Source of the DNA: Solirubrobacterales bacterium
GTDB lineage: Bacteria > Actinomycetota > Thermoleophilia > Solirubrobacterales > 70-9
NCBI GenBank assembly: GCA_017882505.1
Contig: JADGPJ010000001.1
Location: 37,642-101,641 of the forward strand
Direction: 5' to 3'
Length of the DNA stretch: 64,000 bases
Made by a program: the position numbers and the translations under genes. Below the pieces are notes generated by a model, which ran no database searches, had not been told where the DNA came from, and was given only the letters and a program-made list of their open reading frames with translations. Positions 55,719 to 63,906 of the stretch are shown here, piece after piece; position 1 is the first letter of the stretch, and each line of letters opens with the position of its first letter.

Positions 55719-56174
55719 GTGCTCCGTGTTCCAGCCATCGTCATCGCTTGCACGCTCGCCACCGCGATCGCCGGTTGCGGCGGCTCCGACGGCGTCTCCA
55801 GCGGGGCCACGGTGAGCGTCTACGTCGGCGCGCCGCTGTGTCCGGGGGCCCGGCGCGAGCTGGCGCGCGAGCGCGGCCGAGCCGGCGACGTCCACGTTCG
55901 CGCCGTCTGCCTGGCCCAGGCCGAGCACGCCGGGCGCCTGGCCCTCGCCACGGTCGGCGCGAACGCCCGCCGCGCCACCGAGGACTCCACCGCGATCGCC
56001 TTCCTCCAGCCGCCCGGTCCAGCCGTTCGCTTCTCGCAACCCATCCTCGAATCCGCCGGGATCGCCTCCGTCAAAGCAAGCTCCGGGGCAGTGGCAATGG
56101 GGCGGGTACTTCACGCAATCGCGGAGTCGGATTCGACCTCTCTCCGCGATGCCGTGCGCGAAGCCCTCGAATGA
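55719..56174 (+). CDS. Lipoprotein, periplasmic-binding-fold-like
   Basis: 151 aa from GTG 55719. A type II signal peptide with a lipobox (AIAGC, Cys at about residue 20) anchors it to the outer face of the membrane. The rest (TVSVYVGAPLCPGARRELAR, ATVGANARRATEDSTAIAFLQ, RFSQPILESAGIASV) looks like part of a type 1 periplasmic binding fold such as in branched-chain amino-acid receptors, but it is much shorter than a full receptor. Ligand unknown. It starts head to head with pfkA. It ends five bases from the convergent SDR gene. Confidence 0.65.
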   Translation: MLRVPAIVIACTLATAIAGCGGSDGVSSGATVSVYVGAPLCPGARRELARERGRAGDVHVRAVCLAQAEHAGRLALATVGANARRATEDSTAIAFLQPPGPAVRFSQPILESAGIASVKASSGAVAMGRVLHAIAESDSTSLRDAVREALE

Positions 56175-56179
56175 CGTCG

Positions 56180-57085
56180 CTAGATCAAGTCTTCGAGCGC
56201 CTCGTCCAGCCGGGGATGCTTGAACTCGTAGCCGAGCTCCTGGGCTCTTTTCGGAATCGCCCGCTGCCCGCCCTTGAGCACCGTCCCGAACTCGCTGCCG
56301 AATTTGAGGTCGAGGACGAACCCGGGGACGGGGACGATCGCGGGCCGGCCGAGGGCGCGGCCGAGCGCCTTCGAGAAGTCGCGGTTGCTGGTCGGCTCCG
56401 GGGCGGTCGCGTTGACGACGCCGCTGACCTCGGGTTTGTCGAGCGCCCAGAGCAGGATCCCGACCTCGTCGTCGATGTGGATCCAGGAGAGGTACTGATC
56501 GCCGCCGGCGATCGGGCCGCCGATGCCGAGCTTGAAGGGGGTCAACAGCTCGGCCAGCATGCCGCCGCCGGCGTCGAGGACCTGGCCGGTGCGGATGATC
56601 GCCAGACGCACCCCTGCGGCCTCGGCCTCGCGGGCCGCCTTCTCCCACTCCCGCGTCACCTCCGAGTCGAAGCTGTCGCCGGGACCCGTCGACTCGTCGA
56701 CGACCTCGTCGCCGCGGTTGCCGTAGTAGCCGACCGCTGACTGGCTGACCAGCACCGACGGGCGCCTCTCCAGGCCGGCGATCGTCCCCACCAGGTTGTG
56801 GGTGCCCTTACGCCGGGTCTCCATGATCTTTCGCTTCGCCTCGCCGGTCCAGCGCTGGCTGATCTTCTCGCCGAGCAGGTGGACGACGCCATCGACGCCC
56901 TCGAACGCCGCGGCCGGCGGCCGTTCCAGCGTTGGCTCCCAGGCATGCCAGGTGACCCGCGGGTTGGCGCCGCGGGCCTTGCCCGGGTCGCGGCTGAGGC
57001 CGACGACGTCGTCGCCCCGCGCGAACAGGGAGTCACACAGCGCCGAGCCGATCAAACCGGTGGCTCCGGTGACGAGGACCTTCAC
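56180..57085 (-). CDS. Epimerase of the TIGR01777/YfcH family (SDR)
   Basis: 301 aa NAD(P)-binding extended SDR. GATGLIGSALCDSLFARGDDV is the Rossmann motif, VVHLLGEKISQRWTGEAK and SAVGYYGNRGDEVVDE are family hallmarks, and the C-terminal DUF1731 region ends in KRAQELGYEFKHPRLDEAL. The substrate is unknown; related proteins are found in many bacteria and plastids. GTG start at 57085. It lies 19 bases downstream of the malic enzyme stop and probably shares its transcript. Confidence 0.9.
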   Translation of the reverse strand: MKVLVTGATGLIGSALCDSLFARGDDVVGLSRDPGKARGANPRVTWHAWEPTLERPPAAAFEGVDGVVHLLGEKISQRWTGEAKRKIMETRRKGTHNLVGTIAGLERRPSVLVSQSAVGYYGNRGDEVVDESTGPGDSFDSEVTREWEKAAREAEAAGVRLAIIRTGQVLDAGGGMLAELLTPFKLGIGGPIAGGDQYLSWIHIDDEVGILLWALDKPEVSGVVNATAPEPTSNRDFSKALGRALGRPAIVPVPGFVLDLKFGSEFGTVLKGGQRAIPKRAQELGYEFKHPRLDEALEDLI

Positions 57086-57104
57086 GGCGTTTGCGTCCGG
57101 CCTC

Positions 57105-58565
57105 TCATTTGCCGACCTCGACCGTGGCGAAGGTCCCGGTCTCGTCGTTGAAGCGGGCGATCCCGGCGCGCTTGGCCTCCTCGATCACGGCGCGGGCGAC
57201 GGACGGCGCCACATCGCGGTTGAAGACGCTGGGAATGATGTAGTCCTCGGCGAGGTCGTCGTCATCGACGGCTTCGGCGATGCCCTTGGCGGCGGCCAGC
57301 TTCATCTCCTCGGTGATGCTGGGGGCGCCGGCGTCGAGGGCGCCGCGGAAGATGCCGGGGAAGGCGAGCACGTTGTTGATCTGGTTCGGGTAGTCCGAGC
57401 GGCCGGTGGCCATGATCCGCACGTAAGGAGCGGCCTCCTCGGGCATCACCTCGGGCGTCGGGTTGGCCATCGCGAAGACGATCGCGTCGTCGTTCATCTT
57501 GCTCAGGGCCTCGGCCTCGATGGATCCGGGCCCGGAGAGGCCGACGAAGAGGTCCATGCCCTCGATCGCGTCCGCGGGCGGGCCGCTGACCTTCTCCGGG
57601 TTGGAGATCTCCGCGTACCAGCGCTTGTTGGCGTTCATCTCGCCCGACAGGTAGTCCTCGCGCTCGGTCGAGAGCGCGCCCTTGCGGTCGCAGCCGACGA
57701 CGTGGGTGACCCCGGAGGCGAGCATCATCTTCGTCACCGCCACCCCGGCGGCGCCGAGCCCGATCACCAGCACCCGCAGCTCCGCGATCGGCTTGCCGGT
57801 GATCTTCAGCGCGTTGAACAGCGCCGCCATCGTCACCACCGCGGTGCCGTGCTGGTCGTCGTGGAAGACCGGGATGTCCAGCGAGCGCTTCAGCCGCTCC
57901 TCGATCTCGAAGCAGCGCGGGGCGGAGATGTCCTCGAGGTTGATGCCGCCGAAGGTCGGGGCCATCAGTTCGACGGCGCGGACGATCTCGTCGGCGTCCT
58001 GGGTGTCAAGGCAGATCGGGAAGGCGTCGACGTTGGCGAACTCTTTGAACAGCATGCACTTGCCCTCCATCACCGGCATCGCCGCCTCGGGGCCGATGTT
58101 GCCGAGCCCCAGCACGGCGCTGCCGTCGGAGACGACCGCGACGGTGTTCTTCTTGATCGTGTACTCGAAGGCCTTGGCGCGGTCGGCGTGGATGTCCATG
58201 CAGACCCTGGCGACGCCGGGCGTGTAGGCCATCGAGAGGTCGTCGCGGGTCTTCACCGGGTATTTGTTGTGGATGTCGATCTTGCCGCCGCGGTGCATCT
58301 GCATCGTGCGGTCGACGTAGTCGAGCACCCGGGCGCCGCGAGTCGAGCCGATCGCCCGCAGGATCCGCTCCCAGTGGTCGCGATCGGCGGCGTCGATCGT
58401 GAACTCGCGGACCCGCTTGCCCTCGTTCCCGGCGCCGGGAACGAGGTCGACGCCCTGCAGCTGCCCACCCGCCTCGGCGATCGCCGCGGTCAGTTTGCCC
58501 AGCGGCTCCTGGCGAGCATCGAGCTCGACCCGGATCGCGACGCTGTACTGGGCGCTGACAGCCAC
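57105..58565 (-). CDS. Malic enzyme with N-terminal ACT-like domain
   Basis: 486 aa. It decarboxylates malate to pyruvate with NAD(P). An ACT-like regulatory domain (about 1-85; VAIRVELDARQEPLGKLTAAI, VREFTIDAADRDHWERIL) precedes the catalytic core. The core has the Tyr in AYTPGVARV, Lys in KCMLFKEFANVDAFPI, metal ligands near HDDQHGTAVVTMAALFNAL, and the cofactor loop VIGLGAAGVAVTKMML. It is the short (MaeB core) type without a phosphotransacetylase domain. A 26-bp palindrome lies in the ACT part. GTG start. The SDR gene is downstream. Confidence 0.93.
   Translation of the reverse strand: MAVSAQYSVAIRVELDARQEPLGKLTAAIAEAGGQLQGVDLVPGAGNEGKRVREFTIDAADRDHWERILRAIGSTRGARVLDYVDRTMQMHRGGKIDIHNKYPVKTRDDLSMAYTPGVARVCMDIHADRAKAFEYTIKKNTVAVVSDGSAVLGLGNIGPEAAMPVMEGKCMLFKEFANVDAFPICLDTQDADEIVRAVELMAPTFGGINLEDISAPRCFEIEERLKRSLDIPVFHDDQHGTAVVTMAALFNALKITGKPIAELRVLVIGLGAAGVAVTKMMLASGVTHVVGCDRKGALSTEREDYLSGEMNANKRWYAEISNPEKVSGPPADAIEGMDLFVGLSGPGSIEAEALSKMNDDAIVFAMANPTPEVMPEEAAPYVRIMATGRSDYPNQINNVLAFPGIFRGALDAGAPSITEEMKLAAAKGIAEAVDDDDLAEDYIIPSVFNRDVAPSVARAVIEEAKRAGIARFNDETGTFATVEVGK
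58421..58446. repeat. 26-bp perfect palindrome inside the malic enzyme gene
   Basis: CCTCGTTCCCGGC (58421-58433) is followed immediately by its exact reverse complement (58434-58446). It encodes LVPGAGNEG in a loop of the ACT-like domain and keeps the frame. Confidence 0.75.
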
Positions 58566-58737
58566 GCGGCTATCGAATCAGATTCAGCGTGTCGGCCCGG
58601 GCGCGCCTGGCGTGGGATCGGCCGAGTAGTGGCGAGGGGATGAATCAAAGTGGTGGCGGCGCTGCTCGCGATGAGCACTGCGACGGCCCCCCAGCGGCGA
58701 CCTGCTCGCGCCGCGGGCCGAACTGACCGATCGAAGG

Positions 58738-58842
58738 ATGGTCGGTGGCGCCGCCTTCGTGGTCGACGGCAAGATCGGGCGGAGGGGGGAGACGTCGCGG
58801 GGCGAGACGGTCGGCCGCGGCATCACCTTGCCCCGCGAGTAG
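58738..58842 (+). pseudogene. Possible remnant of a TfoX N-terminal-domain gene
   Basis: The frame reads TDRRMVGGAAFVVDGKI around 58726-58773. This recalls the conserved start of TfoX_N proteins (KRMFGGxxFxxxGKM). After GKI the match stops and the frame ends in TAG 58840-58842, 34 codons from the ATG. No upstream part is seen. The match is short, so chance resemblance is possible. Confidence 0.3.
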
Positions 58843-58853
58843 GGCGGGACCGT

Positions 58854-58859
58854 TAAGTT
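58854..58859 (+). promoter_or_regulatory. -10-like box TAAGTT for polA
   Basis: TAAGTT is followed by six bases and the polA GTG start (58866). No Shine-Dalgarno sequence is present. Confidence 0.4.
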
Positions 58860-58865
58860 GGCGCC

Positions 58866-61490
58866 GTGAGCGCCGACGCCCCACAGCTCTTCCTGATCGA
58901 CGGCAACTCGCTCGCCTACCGGGCCTTCTTCGCGCTGCCGGAGTCGATCGGGACCAGCGACGGCCGGCCGACCAACGCGATCTACGGGCTGGCCTCGATG
59001 CTGGTCAAAATCATCGACGAGCACCATCCGCAGGGGGTGGTCGTCGCCTGGGACGCGGGGATGTCGGGCCGCGAGGTCACCTACGACCTCTACAAGGCCC
59101 AGCGCAAACCCCGTCCCGACCTTCTGCGCGAGCAGTGGCCGCACCTGATGCCGCTGGTCGAGGCCTTCGGCTACACCAACGTCAAGGTCGAGGGCTTCGA
59201 GGCCGACGACGTGATCGCGTCGCTGGTTCGCCAGGCGCGCGAGCAGGGGATCGAGGTGATGGTCGTCACCGGCGACCGCGACGCCTACCAGCTGGTCGCC
59301 GAGGGGGTGCGGGTGATGAGCACCTCGCGCGGCATCACCGAGACGAAGATCTACGACAGCGCCGCCGTGCTCGAGCGCTACGGGGTCGCGCCGGAGCTGG
59401 TCACCGACCTGATGGGCCTGCGCGGCGACACCTCGGACAACATCCCGGGCGTGCCGGGGGTCGGCGAGAAAACCGCTTCGCAGCTGCTGCAGCGCTTCGG
59501 CTCGCTGGAGGAGGTGCTGGCCAACGTCGACGAGATCTCCGGCGCCAAACGCAAGCAGAACCTGACCGAGCACGCCGACGACGCCCGCATGTCGAAGGCG
59601 CTGGCGACGCTCCAGTACGACATCGAGACCGGGGTCGACCTCGCCGCGGCGATGGAGTCCGAGCCCGACCGCGGCGCCCTGCGCGACTTCATGCGCGAGT
59701 TCGAGCTGCGGGCGGTTCTGGAGCGCCTCGAAGAAGCATTGCCGGAGGGAGACGCGGTGCCGGGGCGCAGGGTCGAGACCGAGCTCGAGATCGAGGCGGT
59801 GGCGGGGACTCCCGCGGACATCGGCGAGGGCACCGTGGCGCTGGCGATCGACGGCGAGCGCTGGGCCGCCGCCGACGCCGAGCGGATCGTCACCGGGACC
59901 TCGACCCAGGACGAGCTGGCGGTGGCGCTGGCCGGCCATGCGATCGCCGGCCACGACGTCAAGTCGCTCGGCGGCGGCCGCCACGGCCTGCTCGCGGCCG
60001 CCGCCCGCGAGGGGGTCGAGGTGGAGCTCGACCACGACACGATGATCGCCGCCTACCTGATCGAGCCCCAGCGCCGCACCTACGAGCTGACCGAGCTGGC
60101 GGCCGACGCCGGCATCGGCCTCGCCGAGGGCGCCGCCGCGGCGAGCCCGGAGGACGACGGCCAGATGGCGCTGGGCGAGGAGCTCGAAGCCGGTCTTGAT
60201 CCCGCCGAGGAAGCGCGCCTCGTGGCCGCCGTCGCCGAGGTGCAGCGGCCGCGGATCGAGGGGCTGGGGCTGGAGCCGCTGCTGCGCGAGGTCGAGCTGC
60301 CGTTGATCGACGTCCTGGCGGCGATGGAGCGCGAGGGGCTGAAGCTCGACGCCGAGCGCCTGGCCGAGGTCGGCGCCGGCTTCGGCGAGCGCATCGAGAC
60401 GCTGGAGCAGGAGATCTTCGAGCTGGCCGACGAGGAGTTCACGATCAGCTCGCCGCAGCAGGTCGGTCGGATCCTCTTCGAGAAGCTCGGGCTGACCCGC
60501 AAGCGCCGCGGCAAAACCGGGTTCTCGACCGACGCCCGCGTCCTCGCCCAGATCCGCGACGAGAACCCGATCGTCGAGAAGATCGAGTCCTGGCGCGAGC
60601 TGACCAAGCTCAAGAACACCTACCTCGACTCGCTGCCCGACCTGATCGACTCCGCCACCGGCCGCGTCCACACGACCTTCAACCAAGCGGCGACGACCAC
60701 CGGCCGCCTCTCCTCGACCAACCCGAACCTGCAGAACATCCCGATCCGAACCGAGATCGGGCGCCCGGTCCGCGCCTGCTTCGTCGCCGAAGAGGGCGCC
60801 CGCCTGCTCTCCGCCGACTACAGCCAGGTCGAGTTGCGCGTGCTCGCCCACGTCGCCGACGAGCAGGTGCTGAAAGACGTCTTCCATGCCGGCGAAGACG
60901 TTCACGCCGCGACCGCGGCCGAGGTCTTCGACATCTCCCGCGACGAAGTCGACGTCGGCCAGCGCTCAAAGGCGAAGATGGTCAACTTCGGGATCGTGTA
61001 CGGCCTCACCGGGTTCGGCCTCGCCGACCGGCTCAACATCCCCCGCAAGGAGGGCGAGGAATTCGTCGCCCGCTATCTCGAGCGCTTCCCGGCGGTGCGC
61101 GCCTTCCGCGAGGAGATCGTCGAGAAAGCGCAGGAGGAGGGCTTCGTGACGACCCTGATGGGGCGCCGCCGGCCGATCCCCGAGCTGCGTTCCGGCAACT
61201 CCAACACCCGCCGCCTCGGCGAGCGCCTCGCCGTCAACACGGTGATCCAGGGCACCGCGGCCGACATCATCAAGGTGGCGATGGTGCGCTGCCAGCGAGC
61301 GCTGCGGGAGACGGGTGGTGGTACCAGGCTGGTGTTGCAGATCCACGACGAGCTCCTCTTCGAGGGCCCGCCGGAGGAGATGGACGGCGCGACCGAGCTG
61401 GTGCGGCGCGAGATGTGCGCCGCCTACCAGCTCGATCCGCCGCTCGAGGTCGACATCGGCGTCGGCCGGGACTGGCTCGACGCCAAGTAG
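58866..61490 (+). CDS. polA: DNA polymerase I
   Basis: 874 aa repair and Okazaki-fragment polymerase. The 5'-3' exonuclease domain (1-290) has LIDGNSLAYRAFFALP, EADDVIASL and GLRGDTSDNIPGVPGVGEKTA. The middle 3'-5' exonuclease-like domain lacks the DxE proofreading motif (ALAIDGERWAAAD and GHDVKSLG), as in many Gram-positive PolA, so proofreading is probably absent. The polymerase domain has motif A SADYSQVELRVLAH, motif B RSKAKMVNFGIVYGL and motif C LQIHDELLFE. Its stop lies one base from the convergent secreted-protein gene. Confidence 0.96.
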   Translation: MSADAPQLFLIDGNSLAYRAFFALPESIGTSDGRPTNAIYGLASMLVKIIDEHHPQGVVVAWDAGMSGREVTYDLYKAQRKPRPDLLREQWPHLMPLVEAFGYTNVKVEGFEADDVIASLVRQAREQGIEVMVVTGDRDAYQLVAEGVRVMSTSRGITETKIYDSAAVLERYGVAPELVTDLMGLRGDTSDNIPGVPGVGEKTASQLLQRFGSLEEVLANVDEISGAKRKQNLTEHADDARMSKALATLQYDIETGVDLAAAMESEPDRGALRDFMREFELRAVLERLEEALPEGDAVPGRRVETELEIEAVAGTPADIGEGTVALAIDGERWAAADAERIVTGTSTQDELAVALAGHAIAGHDVKSLGGGRHGLLAAAAREGVEVELDHDTMIAAYLIEPQRRTYELTELAADAGIGLAEGAAAASPEDDGQMALGEELEAGLDPAEEARLVAAVAEVQRPRIEGLGLEPLLREVELPLIDVLAAMEREGLKLDAERLAEVGAGFGERIETLEQEIFELADEEFTISSPQQVGRILFEKLGLTRKRRGKTGFSTDARVLAQIRDENPIVEKIESWRELTKLKNTYLDSLPDLIDSATGRVHTTFNQAATTTGRLSSTNPNLQNIPIRTEIGRPVRACFVAEEGARLLSADYSQVELRVLAHVADEQVLKDVFHAGEDVHAATAAEVFDISRDEVDVGQRSKAKMVNFGIVYGLTGFGLADRLNIPRKEGEEFVARYLERFPAVRAFREEIVEKAQEEGFVTTLMGRRRPIPELRSGNSNTRRLGERLAVNTVIQGTAADIIKVAMVRCQRALRETGGGTRLVLQIHDELLFEGPPEEMDGATELVRREMCAAYQLDPPLEVDIGVGRDWLDAK

Positions 61491-61491
61491 C

Positions 61492-62115
61492 TCAGCCGCC
61501 GAGCTCGACCTTGTCGAACGTCGCCGCACCGTTCTCGACCTGCAGCTCGGCCTCGTGGACGACCGCGCCGGGGACCAGGTCGGAGACGGTGCAAGGGGTG
61601 CCGGAGAGTTCTCCGCCATCACCCGAGCCGGGCGAGCCCGGTCCGGAGTTGTCGCCGCCGTTGTCGTCGCTGGATTCGCTCGAGTCGCTGCTCGTGCCGG
61701 CGCCCGGGGACTGAGTTCCGTGGCACTCGATCTCGGTCCCTTCGGTGACCAGGCCGCTGATCGTTTCAGTGCCGAAGAGGCTGATCGTGAGCTTGCCGCT
61801 TTCGGTGTCGAAGCTGGCGACCGTTCCGGCGTTCTCTTCGCCGTCCGTGATCCCGTCGTTGTCGGTGTCGGCGTCGCGCGGGTTGTCTTCGGCTTTGAAC
61901 TCAGCCAGGTTGCGCAGGTGGTCGCCGTCCTGGTCGCGCCCGGCCTGGTTGACCTGCAGGGAGAGGTTGTGGCGCTTCTCCCAGTGGTCGGGGATGTGGT
62001 CGTGGTTGCGGTCCTTCGCGGCGGCTATGCCGGGCAGGGCCAGCAGCGCGAAGGCGCCCAGCGCCAGCGCAAGCAGGCTGCCGAGGCGGGCGCGCCTTCC
62101 ATTGGTGCGGGTCAT
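61492..62115 (-). CDS. Secreted protein with calcium-binding (thrombospondin type 3-like) repeats
   Basis: 207 aa. A Sec signal peptide (about 1-33, ending IAAAKD) precedes Asp-rich loops DRNHDHIPDHWE, DQDGDHLRNLAEF and DTDNDGITDGEE (about 34-90), typical of calcium-binding thrombospondin type 3 or EF-hand-like repeats. A beta-type segment (VASFDTESGKLTISLFGTE), a Ser/Gly/Asp linker and a C-terminal segment with two Cys follow (one in IECHG, one in PCTVSD). The latter end, VVHEAELQVENGAATFDKVEL, looks like a DUF5666-type beta domain. The Shine-Dalgarno AGGAGG is strong. It lies 62 bases downstream of the sigma factor gene and may be co-expressed. Confidence 0.75.
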   Translation of the reverse strand: MTRTNGRRARLGSLLALALGAFALLALPGIAAAKDRNHDHIPDHWEKRHNLSLQVNQAGRDQDGDHLRNLAEFKAEDNPRDADTDNDGITDGEENAGTVASFDTESGKLTISLFGTETISGLVTEGTEIECHGTQSPGAGTSSDSSESSDDNGGDNSGPGSPGSGDGGELSGTPCTVSDLVPGAVVHEAELQVENGAATFDKVELGG

Positions 62116-62177
62116 AGCGTTCCTCCTGGTTCGATTCGGGACATGTCACCTCCTGCAACCCGAGGCGGGCGCAAAGA

Positions 62178-63566
62178 TCACGAACCGGTTTCGGAGCTCC
62201 CCGAACCGCTGCTTCCGGAGCCGCTCGACCGGCTCTCTGATTCTTCTTCTTCGGTTTCCAATTCGGTCACCGGAGGAGGGGCGATCGCCGGCGTCGAGTC
62301 GCCGGAGCCGTCGGAGCCGGAGCCGCCACTGGTGCTGCCGTCCTGAGAGGAGCCGCTGCCATCGCCTCCACCCGAGCCATCACCCCCGGAACGCCCGCTT
62401 CCGGACTGATCGCCACCGGAGAGTCCCTCGCCGGAGTGGTGACCGCCGGAGTCTTCGCCGCGCCCGGCATCGCCGCTACCGTCGTGGCCCCGCCCGGAGC
62501 CTCCCTGCGAGCCGCTGTGACCCGAAGAGTCGCCCGGACCACCACCGCCGCTTCCCGTCGAGCCCCCGGAGCCGCCCTGGTCCGATCGGCCACCGCCCGA
62601 GGATCCGCCCTTCGATTCGCCACCGTGCCGCGACCCGGGACCGGACTGACCCCGACTCGGGCCCACCGCGGAGGACCGACCCGTGGCGAAGCTGGCCGAA
62701 GATCCAGTCGAGCCCCCCGCACCCGCGCCGGTGGGCAGCTCCGCCGCCGCTGCGGCCTCCGGGCCCCTGTTTCCGCCCCGATCCTGCTGGATCGCGACAC
62801 CGGCCCCGACCGAGCCCGCGATCAGCACCGTCGCCACCCCGACCTTGAGCGCCCCCACGGCGCCGAACCCGCCCAGCATCGTCCCGGCGCCGCCGGCCGC
62901 GGAGGCCGCTCCCGCCGCCGCCACGGCGCCGCCGGTACCGACCGCGTCGGCCCCGTGGTCGAAGAGCGCTCGCAGCAGCGGCAGTGGGACCAGCATCCCA
63001 ACCCCGTCGCGGAGCGCGGTCCGGGCACGGTAGATCGCCTGCCGCGCGCCGCCGCCGCTGAGTCCCAGCGCCGAGGCGATCTCGTCATGGCTCAGCCCTT
63101 CCAGCTCGCGCATCACGATCGCGGCTCGCTGCGGCTCGGGCAGCGCTCGCAGTCGCCCCATCAGTTCCCTGATCTCCTCGTTGCGCTCGGCTTCGACGGC
63201 GGCGCTGCGCCCACCGGGGATCGCCTCGCCGAGCTGCTCGGTCGCCGGTGGCCGGTCGCGGAGGTCGTTGAGCGCGGTGTTACGGACGATCCTGTACAGC
63301 CAGGGTCGCAGCTCGATCTCGGCTTCGGAGCCCCTCAGCGCCAGCAGCGCCTTCGAGAAGGCGTCCTGGGTGACGTCCTCCGAGCGCCCGCCGACGATCG
63401 AGGCGGCGAAGCGGTCGAGCGGCTTGCGGTAGCGGCGAACGATCTCCTCGAAGGCCGTCTCGTATCCCTCACGCACCAACCGAACCAACCGCCGGTCCGG
63501 CTGGGCGCGCAGCGCCGGCCCGAGAAAGATCCGGGAGGCGAGCTGCTCTGCGGGGGGCGGGGACAT
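62178..63566 (-). CDS. ECF sigma factor fused to a transmembrane anchor and Ser/Gly-rich tail
   Basis: 462 aa. Sigma region 2 (about 34-105; YETAFEEIVRRYRKPLDRF, SEDVTQDAFSKALLAL, RPWLYRIVRNTALNDL) and region 4 (about 140-188; LPEPQRAAIVMRELEGLSHDE, GARQAIYRARTAL) make a normal ECF sigma. An Ala/Gly stretch leads to a transmembrane helix (about 233-259, VGALKVGVATVLIAGSVGAG). The last 200 residues are Ser/Gly/Asp/His-rich and would lie outside the cell, ending in a Glu/Ser segment. No separate anti-sigma gene is in the window. The membrane part may hold the sigma inactive until a signal or cleavage frees it; that is inference. Confidence 0.85.
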   Translation of the reverse strand: MSPPPAEQLASRIFLGPALRAQPDRRLVRLVREGYETAFEEIVRRYRKPLDRFAASIVGGRSEDVTQDAFSKALLALRGSEAEIELRPWLYRIVRNTALNDLRDRPPATEQLGEAIPGGRSAAVEAERNEEIRELMGRLRALPEPQRAAIVMRELEGLSHDEIASALGLSGGGARQAIYRARTALRDGVGMLVPLPLLRALFDHGADAVGTGGAVAAAGAASAAGGAGTMLGGFGAVGALKVGVATVLIAGSVGAGVAIQQDRGGNRGPEAAAAAELPTGAGAGGSTGSSASFATGRSSAVGPSRGQSGPGSRHGGESKGGSSGGGRSDQGGSGGSTGSGGGGPGDSSGHSGSQGGSGRGHDGSGDAGRGEDSGGHHSGEGLSGGDQSGSGRSGGDGSGGGDGSGSSQDGSTSGGSGSDGSGDSTPAIAPPPVTELETEEEESESRSSGSGSSGSGSSETGS

Positions 63567-63768
63567 CGCGATTGGTTCTCAGTGGACTACTCGACATCAC
63601 ACCGCCTGGGTTCAATGCGGTGGTTACCGGCTCCAACACACGTCCAGCCCGAAGATCACGCAGTTGCGTCGGGACGGCTGCTGGGAGAAGACGATCGACA
63701 GCGTATCTGGCTCTCCGGGCACGATTCCCGGATGCTGTTTAGCTATAGCAGACAGTTTCCGTCTATCA
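63567..63768. other. Gap left of the right-edge remnant
   Basis: CACCGC (63600-63605) can pair with GCGGTG (63617-63622). Around 63735-63768 there is an AT-rich stretch with TAGCTATAGC and the interrupted pair AGAC...GTCT, possibly a promoter or operator. A TTG-started frame runs through from 63664 but its first 35 codons look non-coding. Confidence 0.3.
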
Positions 63769-63906
63769 TGCGACGACGCCTGGCGGATCACCACCGACGA
63801 CCTGCCGATTCCCTTCAGCCCGGCGCTCGAGGACGCCTTCCTGCCCAGCGCCGACTCGGTTGCCGAGGCCGTCCGCCGGCGCCTCGGCGTTGCCGTTGCT
63901 GGCTAG
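63769..63906 (+). pseudogene. C-terminal remnant of a 2-oxoacid dehydrogenase E1 beta subunit
   Basis: The frame ending at TAG 63904-63906 encodes DDLPIPFSPALEDAFLPS followed by a helix (ADSVAEAVRRRLG). This matches the C-terminal end of pyruvate/2-oxoacid dehydrogenase E1 beta proteins (VPxPFSPxLExAFLPxxxxIVxAxR). The catalytic part is absent and the upstream sequence is unrelated, so it is a decayed or truncated gene. Confidence 0.5.

Larger units (their letters stand above)
58566..58865. other. 300-base gap between malic enzyme and polA
   Basis: No full gene is seen. Bases 58738-58842 hold a short frame resembling the start of a TfoX N-terminal domain (listed separately). The malic enzyme promoter must lie at the left end; I see no clear box there. 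The polA -10-like box TAAGTT lies at the right end. Confidence 0.4.

Noticed and set aside
55694..55810. Extension of pfkA by 39 codons upstream of ATG 55693
   Set aside because: The extra residues overlap the lipoprotein gene and lack family similarity; MRIGVLTAGGDCPG is the normal start.
62240..62720. CRISPR-like or tandem DNA repeats in the sigma factor tail
   Set aside because: The repetition is codon-level Ser/Gly low complexity with irregular spacing, with no fixed repeat-spacer pattern.
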